Assembly (NCBI RefSeq): GCF_001422325.1
Contig: NZ_LMMR01000001.1
Span: 187,256 to 251,255 of the forward strand
Length of the DNA stretch: 64,000 bases
Reading direction: 5' to 3'
DNA from: Leifsonia sp. Leaf264
Lineage (GTDB): Bacteria; Actinomycetota; Actinomycetes; Actinomycetales; Microbacteriaceae
A program made the position numbers and the translations under genes. This document shows positions 51,727 to 64,000 of this stretch, one piece after another. How positions within the stretch are numbered: position 1 is the first letter of the stretch; each line of letters opens with the position of its first letter. The notes under the pieces were generated by a model. The model worked only from the letters and a program-made list of their open reading frames with translations, searched no databases and had not been told where the DNA came from.

Positions 51727-53255
51727 CAGCGGGCACCTTCCTGGGCGGCGATGAGCTGGGTGAGGTCGGGGGCGCGATCGAGCAGTCGTCCGCCCCATTC
51801 GGCTTCGAGCAGCTTCTCGAGAGCTCCGCCGACGGTGTAGAGACGCTCATCGGCCCGGGCTGGGGCGACGAACTGGATGCCGACGGGAAGGCCGTCCTCC
51901 GTCGCGAGACCCGACGGCAGGGAGATGCCGGGCACGCCCGCGAGGTTCGCCGGGATGGTGGCGATGTCGTTGAGGTACATGGCCATCGGGTCGTCGGACT
52001 TCTCACCGAGCTTGAACGCGGTGGTGGGGGCCGTCGGCGACGCGACCACGTCGACCTGCTGGAATGCGGCGTTGAAGTCGCGCTGCACGAGGGTGCGCAC
52101 CTTCTGGGCGCTGCCGTAGTAGGCGTCGTAGTACCCGGCGGAGAGTGCGTAGGTGCCGAGGATGATGCGGCGCTTCACCTCGGCGCCGAAGCCGGCTTCA
52201 CGGGTCGCGCTCATGACGTCCTCGACCGTGCCGCCGCCCTGGGGCGTGACCCGCATGCCGAAGCGCACGGAGTCGAACTTTGCCAGGTTGCTGGAGGCCT
52301 CGGCGGGCATGATCAGGTAGTAGGCCGAGATGGCGTACTCGAAGTTCGGGGTGTTGACCTCGACGATCTCGGCGCCGGCCTTCTCGAGCAGCGCGAGCGA
52401 CTCGTGGAAGCGGTCGAGGACACCCTGCTGGAAGCCCTCGCCGTCGAGCTGGCGGATGACGCCGATGCGCATGCCCGAGACGTCGGCGTTGCGCACGGCC
52501 TCGGCCATCGACGGCCAGCGGTCGCGCAGCGAGGTCGAGTCGTGGTGGTCGTGCTTGCCGATGATGTCGTGCAGCAGCGCCGAGTCGAGCACGGTGCGGC
52601 TGACGGGCCCGATCTGGTCGAGCGAGGAGGCCATGGCGATGGCGCCGTAGCGGCTGACGGCGCCGTACGTGGGCTTGACGCCGACGGTTCCGGTGACGTG
52701 TGCGGGCTGACGGATGCTGCCGCCGGTGTCGCTGCCGAGCGCGATGGGCGCCTCGAAGGCGGCGACGGCAGCAGCCGAGCCACCGCCGGAGCCGCCGGGG
52801 ATGCGGTCGAGCGCCCACGGGTTATGGGTGGGGCCGTAGGCGGAGTGCTCGGTGCTGGACCCCATGGCGAACTCGTCCATGTTGGTCTTGCCGATCGGGA
52901 TGAGTCCGGCTTCGCGCACCAGGCGCACGGAGGTGGCGTCGTACGGCGGGACCCAGCCCTCGAGGATGCGGGATCCGGCTGTCGTGGGCATGTCGGTGGT
53001 GACGAGCACGTCCTTGACGGCGATGGGAACGCCGGCGAGGGGTCCGAGCTTCTCGCCCGAGCCGCGCCGCTGGTCGATGTCGCGGGCTGCAGCGAGGGCG
53101 GCATCCGTCGCCACGTGCAGGAAGGCGTTCACGCCGCCGTCGACGGCGGCGATGCGGTCGAGCGAGGCCTGCGTGGCCTCGACGGCGCTGATCTCGTGGG
53201 CCGCGAGGCGCTCTCCGAGCTCGGAGGCGCTCAGGCGGATGATGTCGTCGCTCAC
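51726..53255 (-). CDS. gatA: Asp-tRNA(Asn)/Glu-tRNA(Gln) amidotransferase subunit A
   Basis: 509 residues of the amidase signature family. The Ser-cisSer-Lys triad is Lys 81 (PIAVKDVL), Ser 156 and Ser 160 ([13 protein letters not shown]). It hydrolyses glutamine and channels the ammonia to GatB. The gatC stop overlaps its ATG by four bases. Confidence 0.97.
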   Translation of the reverse strand: MSDDIIRLSASELGERLAAHEISAVEATQASLDRIAAVDGGVNAFLHVATDAALAAARDIDQRRGSGEKLGPLAGVPIAVKDVLVTTDMPTTAGSRILEGWVPPYDATSVRLVREAGLIPIGKTNMDEFAMGSSTEHSAYGPTHNPWALDRIPGGSGGGSAAAVAAFEAPIALGSDTGGSIRQPAHVTGTVGVKPTYGAVSRYGAIAMASSLDQIGPVSRTVLDSALLHDIIGKHDHHDSTSLRDRWPSMAEAVRNADVSGMRIGVIRQLDGEGFQQGVLDRFHESLALLEKAGAEIVEVNTPNFEYAISAYYLIMPAEASSNLAKFDSVRFGMRVTPQGGGTVEDVMSATREAGFGAEVKRRIILGTYALSAGYYDAYYGSAQKVRTLVQRDFNAAFQQVDVVASPTAPTTAFKLGEKSDDPMAMYLNDIATIPANLAGVPGISLPSGLATEDGLPVGIQFVAPARADERLYTVGGALEKLLEAEWGGRLLDRAPDLTQLIAAQEGAR

Positions 53256-53551
53256 TGCTCCTCCCCCAGGATGGCCGAGACGCGGAAGCGCGACCCGTCG
53301 TGATCGGGCGCGCCGGCGAGGGCCTGCTCCACCGTGAGGGTCTCGCCGACGACATCGTCGCGGAAGACGTTCTCGAGCGGGATCGGGTGGCTCGTGGCCG
53401 GCACGTCGGGCGTGGCGACCTCGGTCACCTTGGCGACGGAGTCGACGATCTGGTCGAGTTCCGCGGTGAGGGTCGCGATCTCTTCTGGGCTGAGGTCGAT
53501 GCGTGCGAGATTCGCGATGTGCGCGACCTGCTCGGCACTGATTCCGGACAT
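53252..53551 (-). CDS. gatC: Asp-tRNA(Asn)/Glu-tRNA(Gln) amidotransferase subunit C
   Basis: 99 residues. The text [31 protein letters not shown] and the central [15 protein letters not shown]-like stretch are typical of GatC, which wraps around GatA and stabilises the complex. First gene of the gatCAB unit, 39 bases after the phosphoesterase. Confidence 0.95.
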   Translation of the reverse strand: MSGISAEQVAHIANLARIDLSPEEIATLTAELDQIVDSVAKVTEVATPDVPATSHPIPLENVFRDDVVGETLTVEQALAGAPDHDGSRFRVSAILGEEQ

Positions 53552-53590
53552 GGGTCTCCGTCGGTTACGTCGATGGGGGTCTCATCGATT

Positions 53591-57749
<4,159 letters not shown>

Positions 57750-57873
57750 GGGAGGACCGCCGACGCTCGGCGCGGGCGGCGCCGCGCGCCATTGCACGGG
57801 GTGCCGCGCCAGCAGTGGTGGCGCAGACGCCCACGAAATGGCGTGCGGGCGAGAAGGCGCCGCCGGATGCGCC

Positions 57874-59049
57874 TCAGACGGAGACGGCCTCCGGCGCGGG
57901 CGCGGCCTCCGGCGCGGGCACCGGCACCGGCACCGGCACGGGCACGGCGCTCACGGTGCGGTCGATGGTGCACTGCCCGAGCACGCGGGTGCCGACGTAG
58001 ACGACGGCGGTCTGGCCCGGAGCGACGCCGTTGAGCGGCAGGTGCGGGGTGACGACGAGCTCTTCGGCTCCGGCGGCATCCGTCGACACCACGGCGGTCG
58101 CGGGAACAGGATCGGCGTGGGCGCGGATCTGCACCTCGCACTCGAATGGCATGTGCGAGTTGATCGGCGGGAGGCCGGCCCAGGTGAACCTCGACCCGGC
58201 GATCTCGGCGATGTCGAGAGCCTCCTTCGGGCCGACGACGACGGTGTTGTCCTTCGGGCGCACCTCGAGCACGAAGCGCGGCTTGCCGTCGGCGGCCGGC
58301 GTGCCGATCTGAAGCCCGCGACGCTGGCCGACGGTGTAGGCGTGCGCGCCTTCGTGCTCACCGAGCTTGGCGCCGGTGCGGTCGAGGATGTCGCCGGTGG
58401 CGGCTCCGACGCGCTCGGCCAGCCAGCCGCGGGTGTCGCCGTCGGGGATGAAGCAGATGTCGTGGCTGTCGGGCTTCGAGGCCACGCTGAAGCCGCGCTC
58501 GGCGGCCTCGGCCCGCACCTCAGCCTTGGACGGCGTGGCGCCGAGCGGGAACATCGCGTAGGCGAGCTGCTCGGTGGTGAGCACGCCGAGCACGTAGGAC
58601 TGGTCCTTGGCCCATGCCGCGGCCCGGTGGAGCTCGCGGTTCCCGGCGGCATCCGTCGTGATCGAGGCGTAGTGCCCGGTGACGACGGCGTCGAAGCCGA
58701 GGGAGACGGCCTTCTCGAGCAGCGCCGAGAACTTTATGCGCTCGTTGCAGCGCATGCACGGGTTGGGGGTACGTCCGGCGGAGTACTCGGCGATGAAGTC
58801 GTCGACGACGTCGGCCTTGAAGCGCTCCGAGAAGTCCCACACGTAGTACGGGATGCCGATCAGGTTCGCCGCACGCTGGGCGTCCATCGAGTCCTCGATG
58901 GTGCAGCATCCGCGAGACCCCGTACGCAGCGTGCCGGGCATGCGGCTGAGCGCGAGGTGAACCCCGACGACGTCGTGTCCGGCGTCGACGGCACGCGCGG
59001 CGGCCACCGCTGAATCGACGCCGCCACTCATGGCTGCCAGAACTCGCAT
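57874..59049 (-). CDS. mnmA: tRNA-specific 2-thiouridylase
   Basis: 391 residues. The PP-loop SGGVDS (8-13), catalytic cysteine region PNPCMRCNE and GHYA motif are in place. It transfers sulfur to U34 of tRNA for Lys, Glu and Gln. The C-terminus has an unusual run of alternating Val-Pro and Ala-Pro residues before the stop. Sulfur likely comes from the cysteine desulfurase encoded next door, upstream on the same strand. Confidence 0.95.
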   Translation of the reverse strand: MRVLAAMSGGVDSAVAAARAVDAGHDVVGVHLALSRMPGTLRTGSRGCCTIEDSMDAQRAANLIGIPYYVWDFSERFKADVVDDFIAEYSAGRTPNPCMRCNERIKFSALLEKAVSLGFDAVVTGHYASITTDAAGNRELHRAAAWAKDQSYVLGVLTTEQLAYAMFPLGATPSKAEVRAEAAERGFSVASKPDSHDICFIPDGDTRGWLAERVGAATGDILDRTGAKLGEHEGAHAYTVGQRRGLQIGTPAADGKPRFVLEVRPKDNTVVVGPKEALDIAEIAGSRFTWAGLPPINSHMPFECEVQIRAHADPVPATAVVSTDAAGAEELVVTPHLPLNGVAPGQTAVVYVGTRVLGQCTIDRTVSAVPVPVPVPVPAPEAAPAPEAVSV

Positions 59050-59055
59050 GGTTCC

Positions 59056-59061
59056 AGTGTA
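59056..59061 (-). promoter_or_regulatory. Predicted leaderless promoter -10 box of mnmA
   Basis: TACACT, GGAACC, ATG at 59049 on the minus strand. Confidence 0.6.
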
Positions 59062-59174
59062 CGAAACGGATGCTGGACGGATGCCGACCCCGTCTGACGC
59101 GACCAGGTCCGCCCACCACGTGCGGCCGCTCCATCACGGTCGGTTCGCCACTTGTGGTCGTATGACGCCCGGCA

Positions 59175-59257
59175 GAGCGGCCACAACCGGCGAGCGGCGG
59201 AGGCGTGAGCGGCCACAACCGGCGAGCGGCGGAGGCCTGAGCGGCCACAACCGGCGA
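59175..59257. repeat. Tandem repeat, 32-base unit
   Basis: Copies begin at 59175, 59207 and 59239 (the third partial, 19 bases). The core GCGGCCACAACCGGCGA occurs in each. The first two copies differ at one base. The inverted relative at 59145-59161 matches the core at 13 of 17 positions, so a hairpin can form. Confidence 0.85.
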
Positions 59258-59350
59258 CCAGGGCGCGCACAGGGCGCCGCGCGCGTCCAGCGTCCGGGCG
59301 TGGGGCGACCCAGCGTCCGGGCGTGCGGGGGCGCGGGCGACCGGGCGACC

Positions 59351-60562
59351 TCAGCGATCGAACGACGTGGCGCGACCCGCGAGACCCGCGCGCGCGGCCT
59401 GTGCGTACGCCGCAGGCAGCGCCGCCACGAAGGCGTCGACGTCGGCCTCGGTCGTGGTGCGGCCGAGAGTCACGCGCAGAGCGCTTCGGGCGGTCTCGTC
59501 GTCGCGTCCCATCGCCAACAGCACGTGCGACGGCTCGGGGATACCGGCCTGGCACGCCGACCCCGTCGAGACCGACACGCCTGCGGCATCGAGCAGGAAC
59601 AGCAGGGAGTCGCCCTGGCAGCCCGGGAACGCGAAGTGCGCCGTCCCGGGCAGCCGCCCGGCAGCGTCGCCGTCTCCGTTGACGACCACAGCTGGAACGG
59701 CGGCGACGACGCCGGACACCAGCCGCCAGCGCAATGCCTCGACTCGGGCCGATTCTGCCTCCATCTGCGGGATCACGGCCCCGGATGCCGCGGCGAAGGA
59801 GACCGCGGCGGCGACGTCCTGCGTGCCGGAGCGCACCTGGCGCTGCTGGCCTCCGCCGTGGATCAGGGGCTCGAGCGTCGCCGTTCGGCTCAGCACGAGC
59901 GCGCCGATGCCGACGGGGCCGCCGATCTTGTGGGCGGAGACGCTGAGCGCGACCAGGCCGACGCCGGGGGCGGCCCGGGAGGCTGCGCGCAGCTCGGCGA
60001 AGGAGATGCCGACATGTCCATATGCGGCGACGGCATCCAGGTGCAACGGCACCCCGTAGCGCGCGGCGAGCGTCGCGATCTCGGCGACCGGCTGGACCGT
60101 GCCCACCTCGTTGTTCGCCCAGAGCATGCTGACGAGGGCGATCGATGCGGCATCCGTCGCCAAGGCCTCCTCGAGGGCATCGAGGCGGACCCGCCCGATG
60201 GCATCGAGCGGGAGCCATTCGATGACCGCTCCCTCGTGCCGCTCGAGCCACTCCACGGTGTCGATGGTGGCGTGATGTTCGCCCCCGGGAACGAGGATGC
60301 GGTTTCCGGGGCGAGCCCAGTACAGCCCCTTGATGGCGAGGTTGATCGCCTCGGTGCCGTTGCCCGTGAAGACGACCTCGATGGGATCGCAGCCGAGGGT
60401 CGATGCGACCTGCTCGCGGGACTCCTCGAGTAGACGGCGCGCGTTCTGCCCCTGGCTGTGGATTGATGACGGGTTTCCGACGAGGGCCATGGCTTCGACG
60501 TACGCCGAGATCGCGGCCCCGGACATCGGCGTGGTCGCGGCGTGATCGAGGTAGACGGCCAT
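59351..60562 (-). CDS. Cysteine desulfurase (NifS/IscS family)
   Basis: 403 residues. The PLP lysine is Lys 212 in VSAHKIGGP, the active cysteine is Cys 337 in STGSACQAG, and the cofactor His is in GGEHHAT. It releases sulfur from cysteine for tRNA thiolation and possibly Fe-S clusters. ATG 60562 has GAGGAG upstream; longer starts overlap the divergent corA region. Location next to mnmA points to tRNA 2-thiouridine as the main use. Confidence 0.94.
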   Translation of the reverse strand: MAVYLDHAATTPMSGAAISAYVEAMALVGNPSSIHSQGQNARRLLEESREQVASTLGCDPIEVVFTGNGTEAINLAIKGLYWARPGNRILVPGGEHHATIDTVEWLERHEGAVIEWLPLDAIGRVRLDALEEALATDAASIALVSMLWANNEVGTVQPVAEIATLAARYGVPLHLDAVAAYGHVGISFAELRAASRAAPGVGLVALSVSAHKIGGPVGIGALVLSRTATLEPLIHGGGQQRQVRSGTQDVAAAVSFAAASGAVIPQMEAESARVEALRWRLVSGVVAAVPAVVVNGDGDAAGRLPGTAHFAFPGCQGDSLLFLLDAAGVSVSTGSACQAGIPEPSHVLLAMGRDDETARSALRVTLGRTTTEADVDAFVAALPAAYAQAARAGLAGRATSFDR

Positions 60563-60573
60563 GACATCTCCTC

Positions 60574-60693
60574 TCACCGACGGTCGTTCGACCTCCATTC
60601 TCGCGCCTCCTCGGTGCGAGCTCGATCCGAGTGCCATTCATCGATGATCCAGCCGTGGTCCGCGAGTGCCCGGCGCCCCTCGACGACGCTCAC
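60574..60693 (-). CDS. Possible small upstream protein
   Basis: A 39-residue frame from GTG 60693 (VSVVEGRRALADHGWIID and a charged tail) ends 11 bases before the cysteine desulfurase ATG. It does not overlap corA. Composition is coding-like, but I cannot place it in a family, and it may be chance. Confidence 0.25.
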   Translation of the reverse strand: MSVVEGRRALADHGWIIDEWHSDRARTEEAREWRSNDRR

Positions 60694-60730
60694 GCCGTAG
60701 TCTGACCGGAGAAGGCGAAAGGGGCGACGG

Positions 60731-61843
60731 ATGTTCGCGCGACGAACCGAGGCGACGCCGAATCGGCGCATCGATCCGCGTCGACGGCGCGGCGGCGGCC
60801 AGGTCGAGACGGCCCCGACCCCTCACCTCACCCGCTACGTCACCGATGGGTGCCCGGTGCCCGCGCCGAGTGGCGCGACCGTGGCCGACGGACTGCGGTT
60901 CGCCGATGCCGCTCCCGACCGCATGACGATGTTCTTCTACCCCGCCCCGACGCCGGCCGCGACGACGGAACTCGCCGACGCGTGGGGACTGCATCCGCTG
61001 CTCGTGGAAGACCTCCTCCACGCCCACCAACGACCCAAGCTCGACCGCTACGGAGACGTGCTCTTCCTCGTGGTGCGATCAGCGCGCTACATCGACGACG
61101 TGGAGGAGGTCGATTTCGCCGAGTTCCACCTGCTCGTGCGGCCCGGCGCCGTCGCCGTGCTGTGCCAGGACGCCCGATGGATCGACGGGACCGACGGAAC
61201 GAACTTCGACGAGAACGAGGTGATGAGCTCGGACCGCCGAGAGCGCACCCTGCTCGCCGATGAGAACCTGCTCAGACTCGGCCCCGAGGCCGTCGTCTAC
61301 AGGCTGCTCGATGCCATCGTCGACGGCTACTCGCCCGTACTGCAGGGGCTGGCGATCGACATGGAGCAGATCGAACGCCAGGTGTTCAGCGGTGACGCCG
61401 CTGTGGCCGAGCGCATCTACAGGCTCAGCCAGGAGGTCATCGACATGCAGCACGCTGCATCCTCGATGACGGAGGTGCTCCACGGTCTGAGGAAGGGATT
61501 CGGCAAGTACGACATCCCCGACGAACTGCAGGTCTACCTCGAGGACGTGTCGGATCACCTCACCCGAGCGACCTCGAAGGTCGGCGAGTACCGGGACGCC
61601 CTGTCGCAGATCCTGACGGTGAACTCGACCCTCGTGGCACAGCGCCAGAACGAGGACATGAAGAAGATCTCGGGATGGGCGGCCATCCTGTTCGCCCCCA
61701 CCCTGATCGCCGCCGTCTACGGCATGAACTTCGACGTCATGCCCGAACTCCACTGGGCGTTCGGCTATCCGATGGCCGTCATCCTGATGGTCGGCTTCGC
61801 CGCGCTGCTGTACTGGATCTTCAAGCGCCGGAAGTGGATGTAG
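60731..61843 (+). CDS. corA: CorA-type magnesium/cobalt transporter
   Basis: 370 residues. A large N-terminal cytoplasmic domain leads into two C-terminal helices with the signature YGMNF (330-334) at the pore entrance, followed by the acidic loop DVMPELHW and the positively charged end KRRKWM. It forms a pentameric Mg2+ channel. The first 30 residues are arginine-rich and may not all be present; the start is the least certain part. Confidence 0.93.
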   Translation: MFARRTEATPNRRIDPRRRRGGGQVETAPTPHLTRYVTDGCPVPAPSGATVADGLRFADAAPDRMTMFFYPAPTPAATTELADAWGLHPLLVEDLLHAHQRPKLDRYGDVLFLVVRSARYIDDVEEVDFAEFHLLVRPGAVAVLCQDARWIDGTDGTNFDENEVMSSDRRERTLLADENLLRLGPEAVVYRLLDAIVDGYSPVLQGLAIDMEQIERQVFSGDAAVAERIYRLSQEVIDMQHAASSMTEVLHGLRKGFGKYDIPDELQVYLEDVSDHLTRATSKVGEYRDALSQILTVNSTLVAQRQNEDMKKISGWAAILFAPTLIAAVYGMNFDVMPELHWAFGYPMAVILMVGFAALLYWIFKRRKWM

Positions 61844-61902
61844 CCGGCCACGTCTCCGAGTGCCACCGGAGCGCGGTGTCCGGAGTGGCCGGCCATGATC
61901 AG

Positions 61903-61908
61903 TACTGT
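61903..61908 (+). promoter_or_regulatory. Predicted leaderless promoter -10 box of glgX
   Basis: TACTGT ends seven bases before ATG 61916. It lies within the in-frame extension from ATG 61895 and so argues for the shorter start. Confidence 0.5.
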
Positions 61909-61915
61909 TGATCGC

Positions 61916-63958
61916 ATGACTCACGGCCGGCCCTCCGCCCCGCTCGGCGTACGGATGACCTCGCACGGAGGCGAATTGCGCGTGTGGAGCGCGACCGCCG
62001 ACTCGCTGGAACTCTGCCTGTTCGACACCAACGATTCCGACTGGGTCTTCAAGACGGTTCCGATGACGCGAGACGGCGACGTGTGGTTCGCGCGCACGCG
62101 CTCGCTCTCCCCCGGCCGTCAGTACGCCGTTCGCGCCACGGGCCCGAGTACCCCTCTCGACGCCTTCGATCCCGACCGCCTCCTGCTCGATCCCTACGGA
62201 CGCGGCATCACCCGATCGGCCAGCGGATGGCGCTCCGTCGTCGTCGACGACCAGTTCGACTGGCAGGGCATCGAGTCGCCGCGCACCTCGCTCGACCACA
62301 CCGTCGTGTACGAGATGCACGTCAAGGGATTCAGCAAGCTCAACCCCGACATTCCGGTGGAGCTGCGCGGAACCTACGCCGGGCTCGCCCACGACGCATC
62401 CGTCGCCGCCCTCCAGGATCTCGGAGTCACGGCAGTCGAGCTTCTCCCGGTCCACGCCTTCACCTCGGAGCAGCGCCTCATCAAGCAGGGCCTCGAGAAC
62501 TACTGGGGCTACAACACCCTCGGCTTCTTCTCCCCGCACGCTCCGTATGCATCGGATGCGGCCCAGGCCGCCGGGGCCGACGCCGTGCTGCGCGAGTTCA
62601 AGGGCATGGTCAAGGCACTGCACAAGGGCGGCATCGAGGTGATCCTCGACGTGGTCTACAACCACACCGCCGAGGAGGGACCCGGCGGCCCGACCACGAG
62701 CCTGCGCGGCATCGACAACCGCGGGTACTACCGGCAGGACGCCCACGGCGGGTACATCGACACCACCGGATGCGGCAACACCCTCGACTTCGGCCAGGAG
62801 GCTCCGCAGAACCTCGTGCTCGACTCCCTGCGCTACTGGGCCGAGGAGGTGCAGATCGACGGGTTCAGGTTCGACCTCGCCGCCACGCTCGGACGCGGCG
62901 CCGACCTGTCGTTCGATGCGCAGCATCCGCTGCTCCAGGGCATCCTGAACGACCCCGTGCTGTCGCAGCGCAAGCTCATAGCGGAGCCGTGGGACATCGG
63001 ACCCGACGGCTGGAAGACCGGCGCGTTCGGCGACGGCTGGACGGAATGGAACGACCGCTACCGCGACAGGATGCGCGACTTCTGGCTCGGTGACATCGCC
63101 CGCGCCCGAGCGACGGGATCGGCCGGCAGCGGCATCGGCCGCTTCGCGACCAGGCTCGCCGGGTCGGCGAACACCTTCTCGCAGGAACGCGGACCGCTCG
63201 CCTCACTGAACTTCATCACGGCCCACGACGGCTTCACCCTCGCCGACCTCACGGCGTACAACCAGAAGCACAACGAGGGCAACGGCGAGAACAACCGCGA
63301 CGGATCGAGCAACAACAACTCCTTCAACCACGGAGTCGAGGGAACGACGACGGATGCCGTCATCCTCGACACCCGCCGACGCGCCATGCGCAACCTGCTC
63401 GGCACCCTGCTGCTCTCAGCCGGGGTTCCAATGCTCACCGCCGGCGACGAGTACGGGCGCACCCAGCGCGGCAACAACAACGCCTACTGCCAGGACAGCG
63501 AGCTCACCTGGCTGAGTTGGAAGCGCGAGGCCTGGCAGAACGACCTCTTCGACGTCACGAAGCGCCTGCTGCAGCTGCGGCGGGAGAATCCGGCGCTGCG
63601 CCCCGTGAACTTCGGGATGTTCGGCGAGACCGTGCCGAGCGCCTCGCAGATGGACTGGTTCAACGACGAGGGGCTGTCGATGTCGGAGGACGACTGGAAC
63701 TCCGCCGACGAGCGCACGCTTCAGTACTTGGCGGCATCCACTCCCGAGTTCGAAGAGTTCAACCGCATCCTGCTGGTCATCCACGCCCTCGAGGAACCCA
63801 CCTCGGTGACGCTGCCGGAACACGAAGGGGTTGCCGGCTACTCGCTGCTCTGGGACTCCTCCGACGACACCCTCGACGACCGCGAGACCGAGTTCGTGCC
63901 CGGCCAGGAGCTGGCCGTCTCCCCCACGTCGATGCAGCTCTACCGCGCTCACGACTGA
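61916..63958 (+). CDS. glgX: Glycogen debranching enzyme GlgX
   Basis: 680 residues with an N-terminal CBM48-like domain (LGVRMTSHGGELRVWSATADS) and a GH13 barrel. Catalytic residues are Asp 320 (GFRFDLAA), Glu 357 (AEPWD) and Asp 438 (AHDGF). It cleaves alpha-1,6 branches of phosphorylase-limited glycogen. In actinobacteria it commonly feeds maltodextrins to the TreY/TreZ trehalose pathway; the next gene starts at its stop codon. ATG 61895 is an alternative start. Confidence 0.95.
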   Translation: MTHGRPSAPLGVRMTSHGGELRVWSATADSLELCLFDTNDSDWVFKTVPMTRDGDVWFARTRSLSPGRQYAVRATGPSTPLDAFDPDRLLLDPYGRGITRSASGWRSVVVDDQFDWQGIESPRTSLDHTVVYEMHVKGFSKLNPDIPVELRGTYAGLAHDASVAALQDLGVTAVELLPVHAFTSEQRLIKQGLENYWGYNTLGFFSPHAPYASDAAQAAGADAVLREFKGMVKALHKGGIEVILDVVYNHTAEEGPGGPTTSLRGIDNRGYYRQDAHGGYIDTTGCGNTLDFGQEAPQNLVLDSLRYWAEEVQIDGFRFDLAATLGRGADLSFDAQHPLLQGILNDPVLSQRKLIAEPWDIGPDGWKTGAFGDGWTEWNDRYRDRMRDFWLGDIARARATGSAGSGIGRFATRLAGSANTFSQERGPLASLNFITAHDGFTLADLTAYNQKHNEGNGENNRDGSSNNNSFNHGVEGTTTDAVILDTRRRAMRNLLGTLLLSAGVPMLTAGDEYGRTQRGNNNAYCQDSELTWLSWKREAWQNDLFDVTKRLLQLRRENPALRPVNFGMFGETVPSASQMDWFNDEGLSMSEDDWNSADERTLQYLAASTPEFEEFNRILLVIHALEEPTSVTLPEHEGVAGYSLLWDSSDDTLDDRETEFVPGQELAVSPTSMQLYRAHD

Positions 63959-64000
63959 TGAAACGGACGGATGCCCCTGGCACGCCGGCGACAGTGGCCC
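63958..64000 (+). CDS. Start of a downstream gene, probably treY (cut by window edge)
   Basis: The ATG shares its A with the glgX stop (TGATG), and the frame is open for 14 codons (MKRTDAPGTPATVA). Too short to identify; maltooligosyltrehalose synthase is the usual partner in actinobacterial glgX-treY-treZ operons. Confidence 0.4.
   Translation, partial: MKRTDAPGTPATVA

Larger units (their letters stand above)
59050..59350. other. Repeat-rich intergenic region between mnmA and the cysteine desulfurase gene
   Basis: This 301-base gap holds the mnmA -10 box near 59056, a degenerate inverted copy of the downstream repeat core (59145-59161, TCGCCACTTGTGGTCGT), the three-copy tandem repeat, and a 15-base direct repeat CAGCGTCCGGGCGTG at 59288 and 59311. 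I see no gene. Confidence 0.8.

Noticed and set aside
59175-59257. Possible CRISPR array
   Set aside because: The 32-base copies are directly contiguous, without unique spacers, and there are no cas genes.
61079-62926. 615-codon minus-strand frame opposite corA and glgX
   Set aside because: Antisense shadow of two identified genes.

Overview
The window is a high-GC, gene-dense actinobacterial chromosome segment, most likely from the family Microbacteriaceae. Pointers are strong GC bias at third codon positions, actinobacterial families (GlbO-type truncated haemoglobin, RpiB of the mycobacterial type, EttA, GatCAB next to LigA, MnmA and a cysteine desulfurase) and many start codons with a TANNNT -10 box 6-7 bases upstream, as in leaderless actinobacterial transcripts. 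Genus cannot be fixed from sequence alone. I see no insertion sequence, prophage, CRISPR array, rRNA operon or replication origin.

Layout. 1-6.7 kb (minus): rpiB, a Fpg/Nei glycosylase, a PaiB-like FMN-binding protein, an amidohydrolase, then a multicopper oxidase overlapping a histidine kinase cut by the window edge. 6.8-16.9 kb (plus): a zinc-ribbon SDR-like protein, two tandem aminopeptidase N genes, an MscS channel, glbO and a flavin dehydrogenase. 17.1-21.4 kb (minus): a 1169-residue beta-propeller/metallopeptidase and a hypothetical protein. 21.5-24.9 kb: a TesB thioesterase, then an ECF sigma/anti-sigma pair divergent from a Rieske lipoprotein and a DUF2231-type membrane protein; the divergent region carries two mirror-image ECF promoters. 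24.9-28.2 kb (minus): ssb, a lipoprotein, ettA and a thioesterase. 28.4-31.6 kb (plus): aldo/keto reductase, EamA exporter and two small unknowns. 31.6-38.3 kb: nadE, a BP74-like lipoprotein, a cation/proton antiporter, an HNH protein beside tRNA-Arg, a thioredoxin-like protein, orn, tRNA-His, a zincin and a degenerate D-Ala-D-Ala carboxypeptidase. 38.3-42.4 kb (minus): a TPP riboswitch feeding an ECF-type thiamine-precursor transporter (ykoE-ykoD-ykoC) plus a P-loop kinase. 42.5-50.1 kb: dinB, a polyamine-type ABC transporter (potA-D-B-C), and a divergent GntR regulator coupled to a stand-alone Cache-like protein. 50.2-60.6 kb (minus): cysteine desulfurase, mnmA, ligA, a Tat phosphoesterase and gatCAB. 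60.7-64 kb (plus): corA, glgX and the first codons of a coupled gene, probably treY.

Together this is mainly core housekeeping (tRNA thiolation and amidation, DNA repair, NAD and thiamine supply, glycogen/trehalose metabolism) with accessory features: the self-regulated ECF/Rieske module, a carboxypeptidase fold that has lost its catalytic motifs, an atypical SDR, and a regulator-sensor-transporter cluster for polyamine-like solutes.
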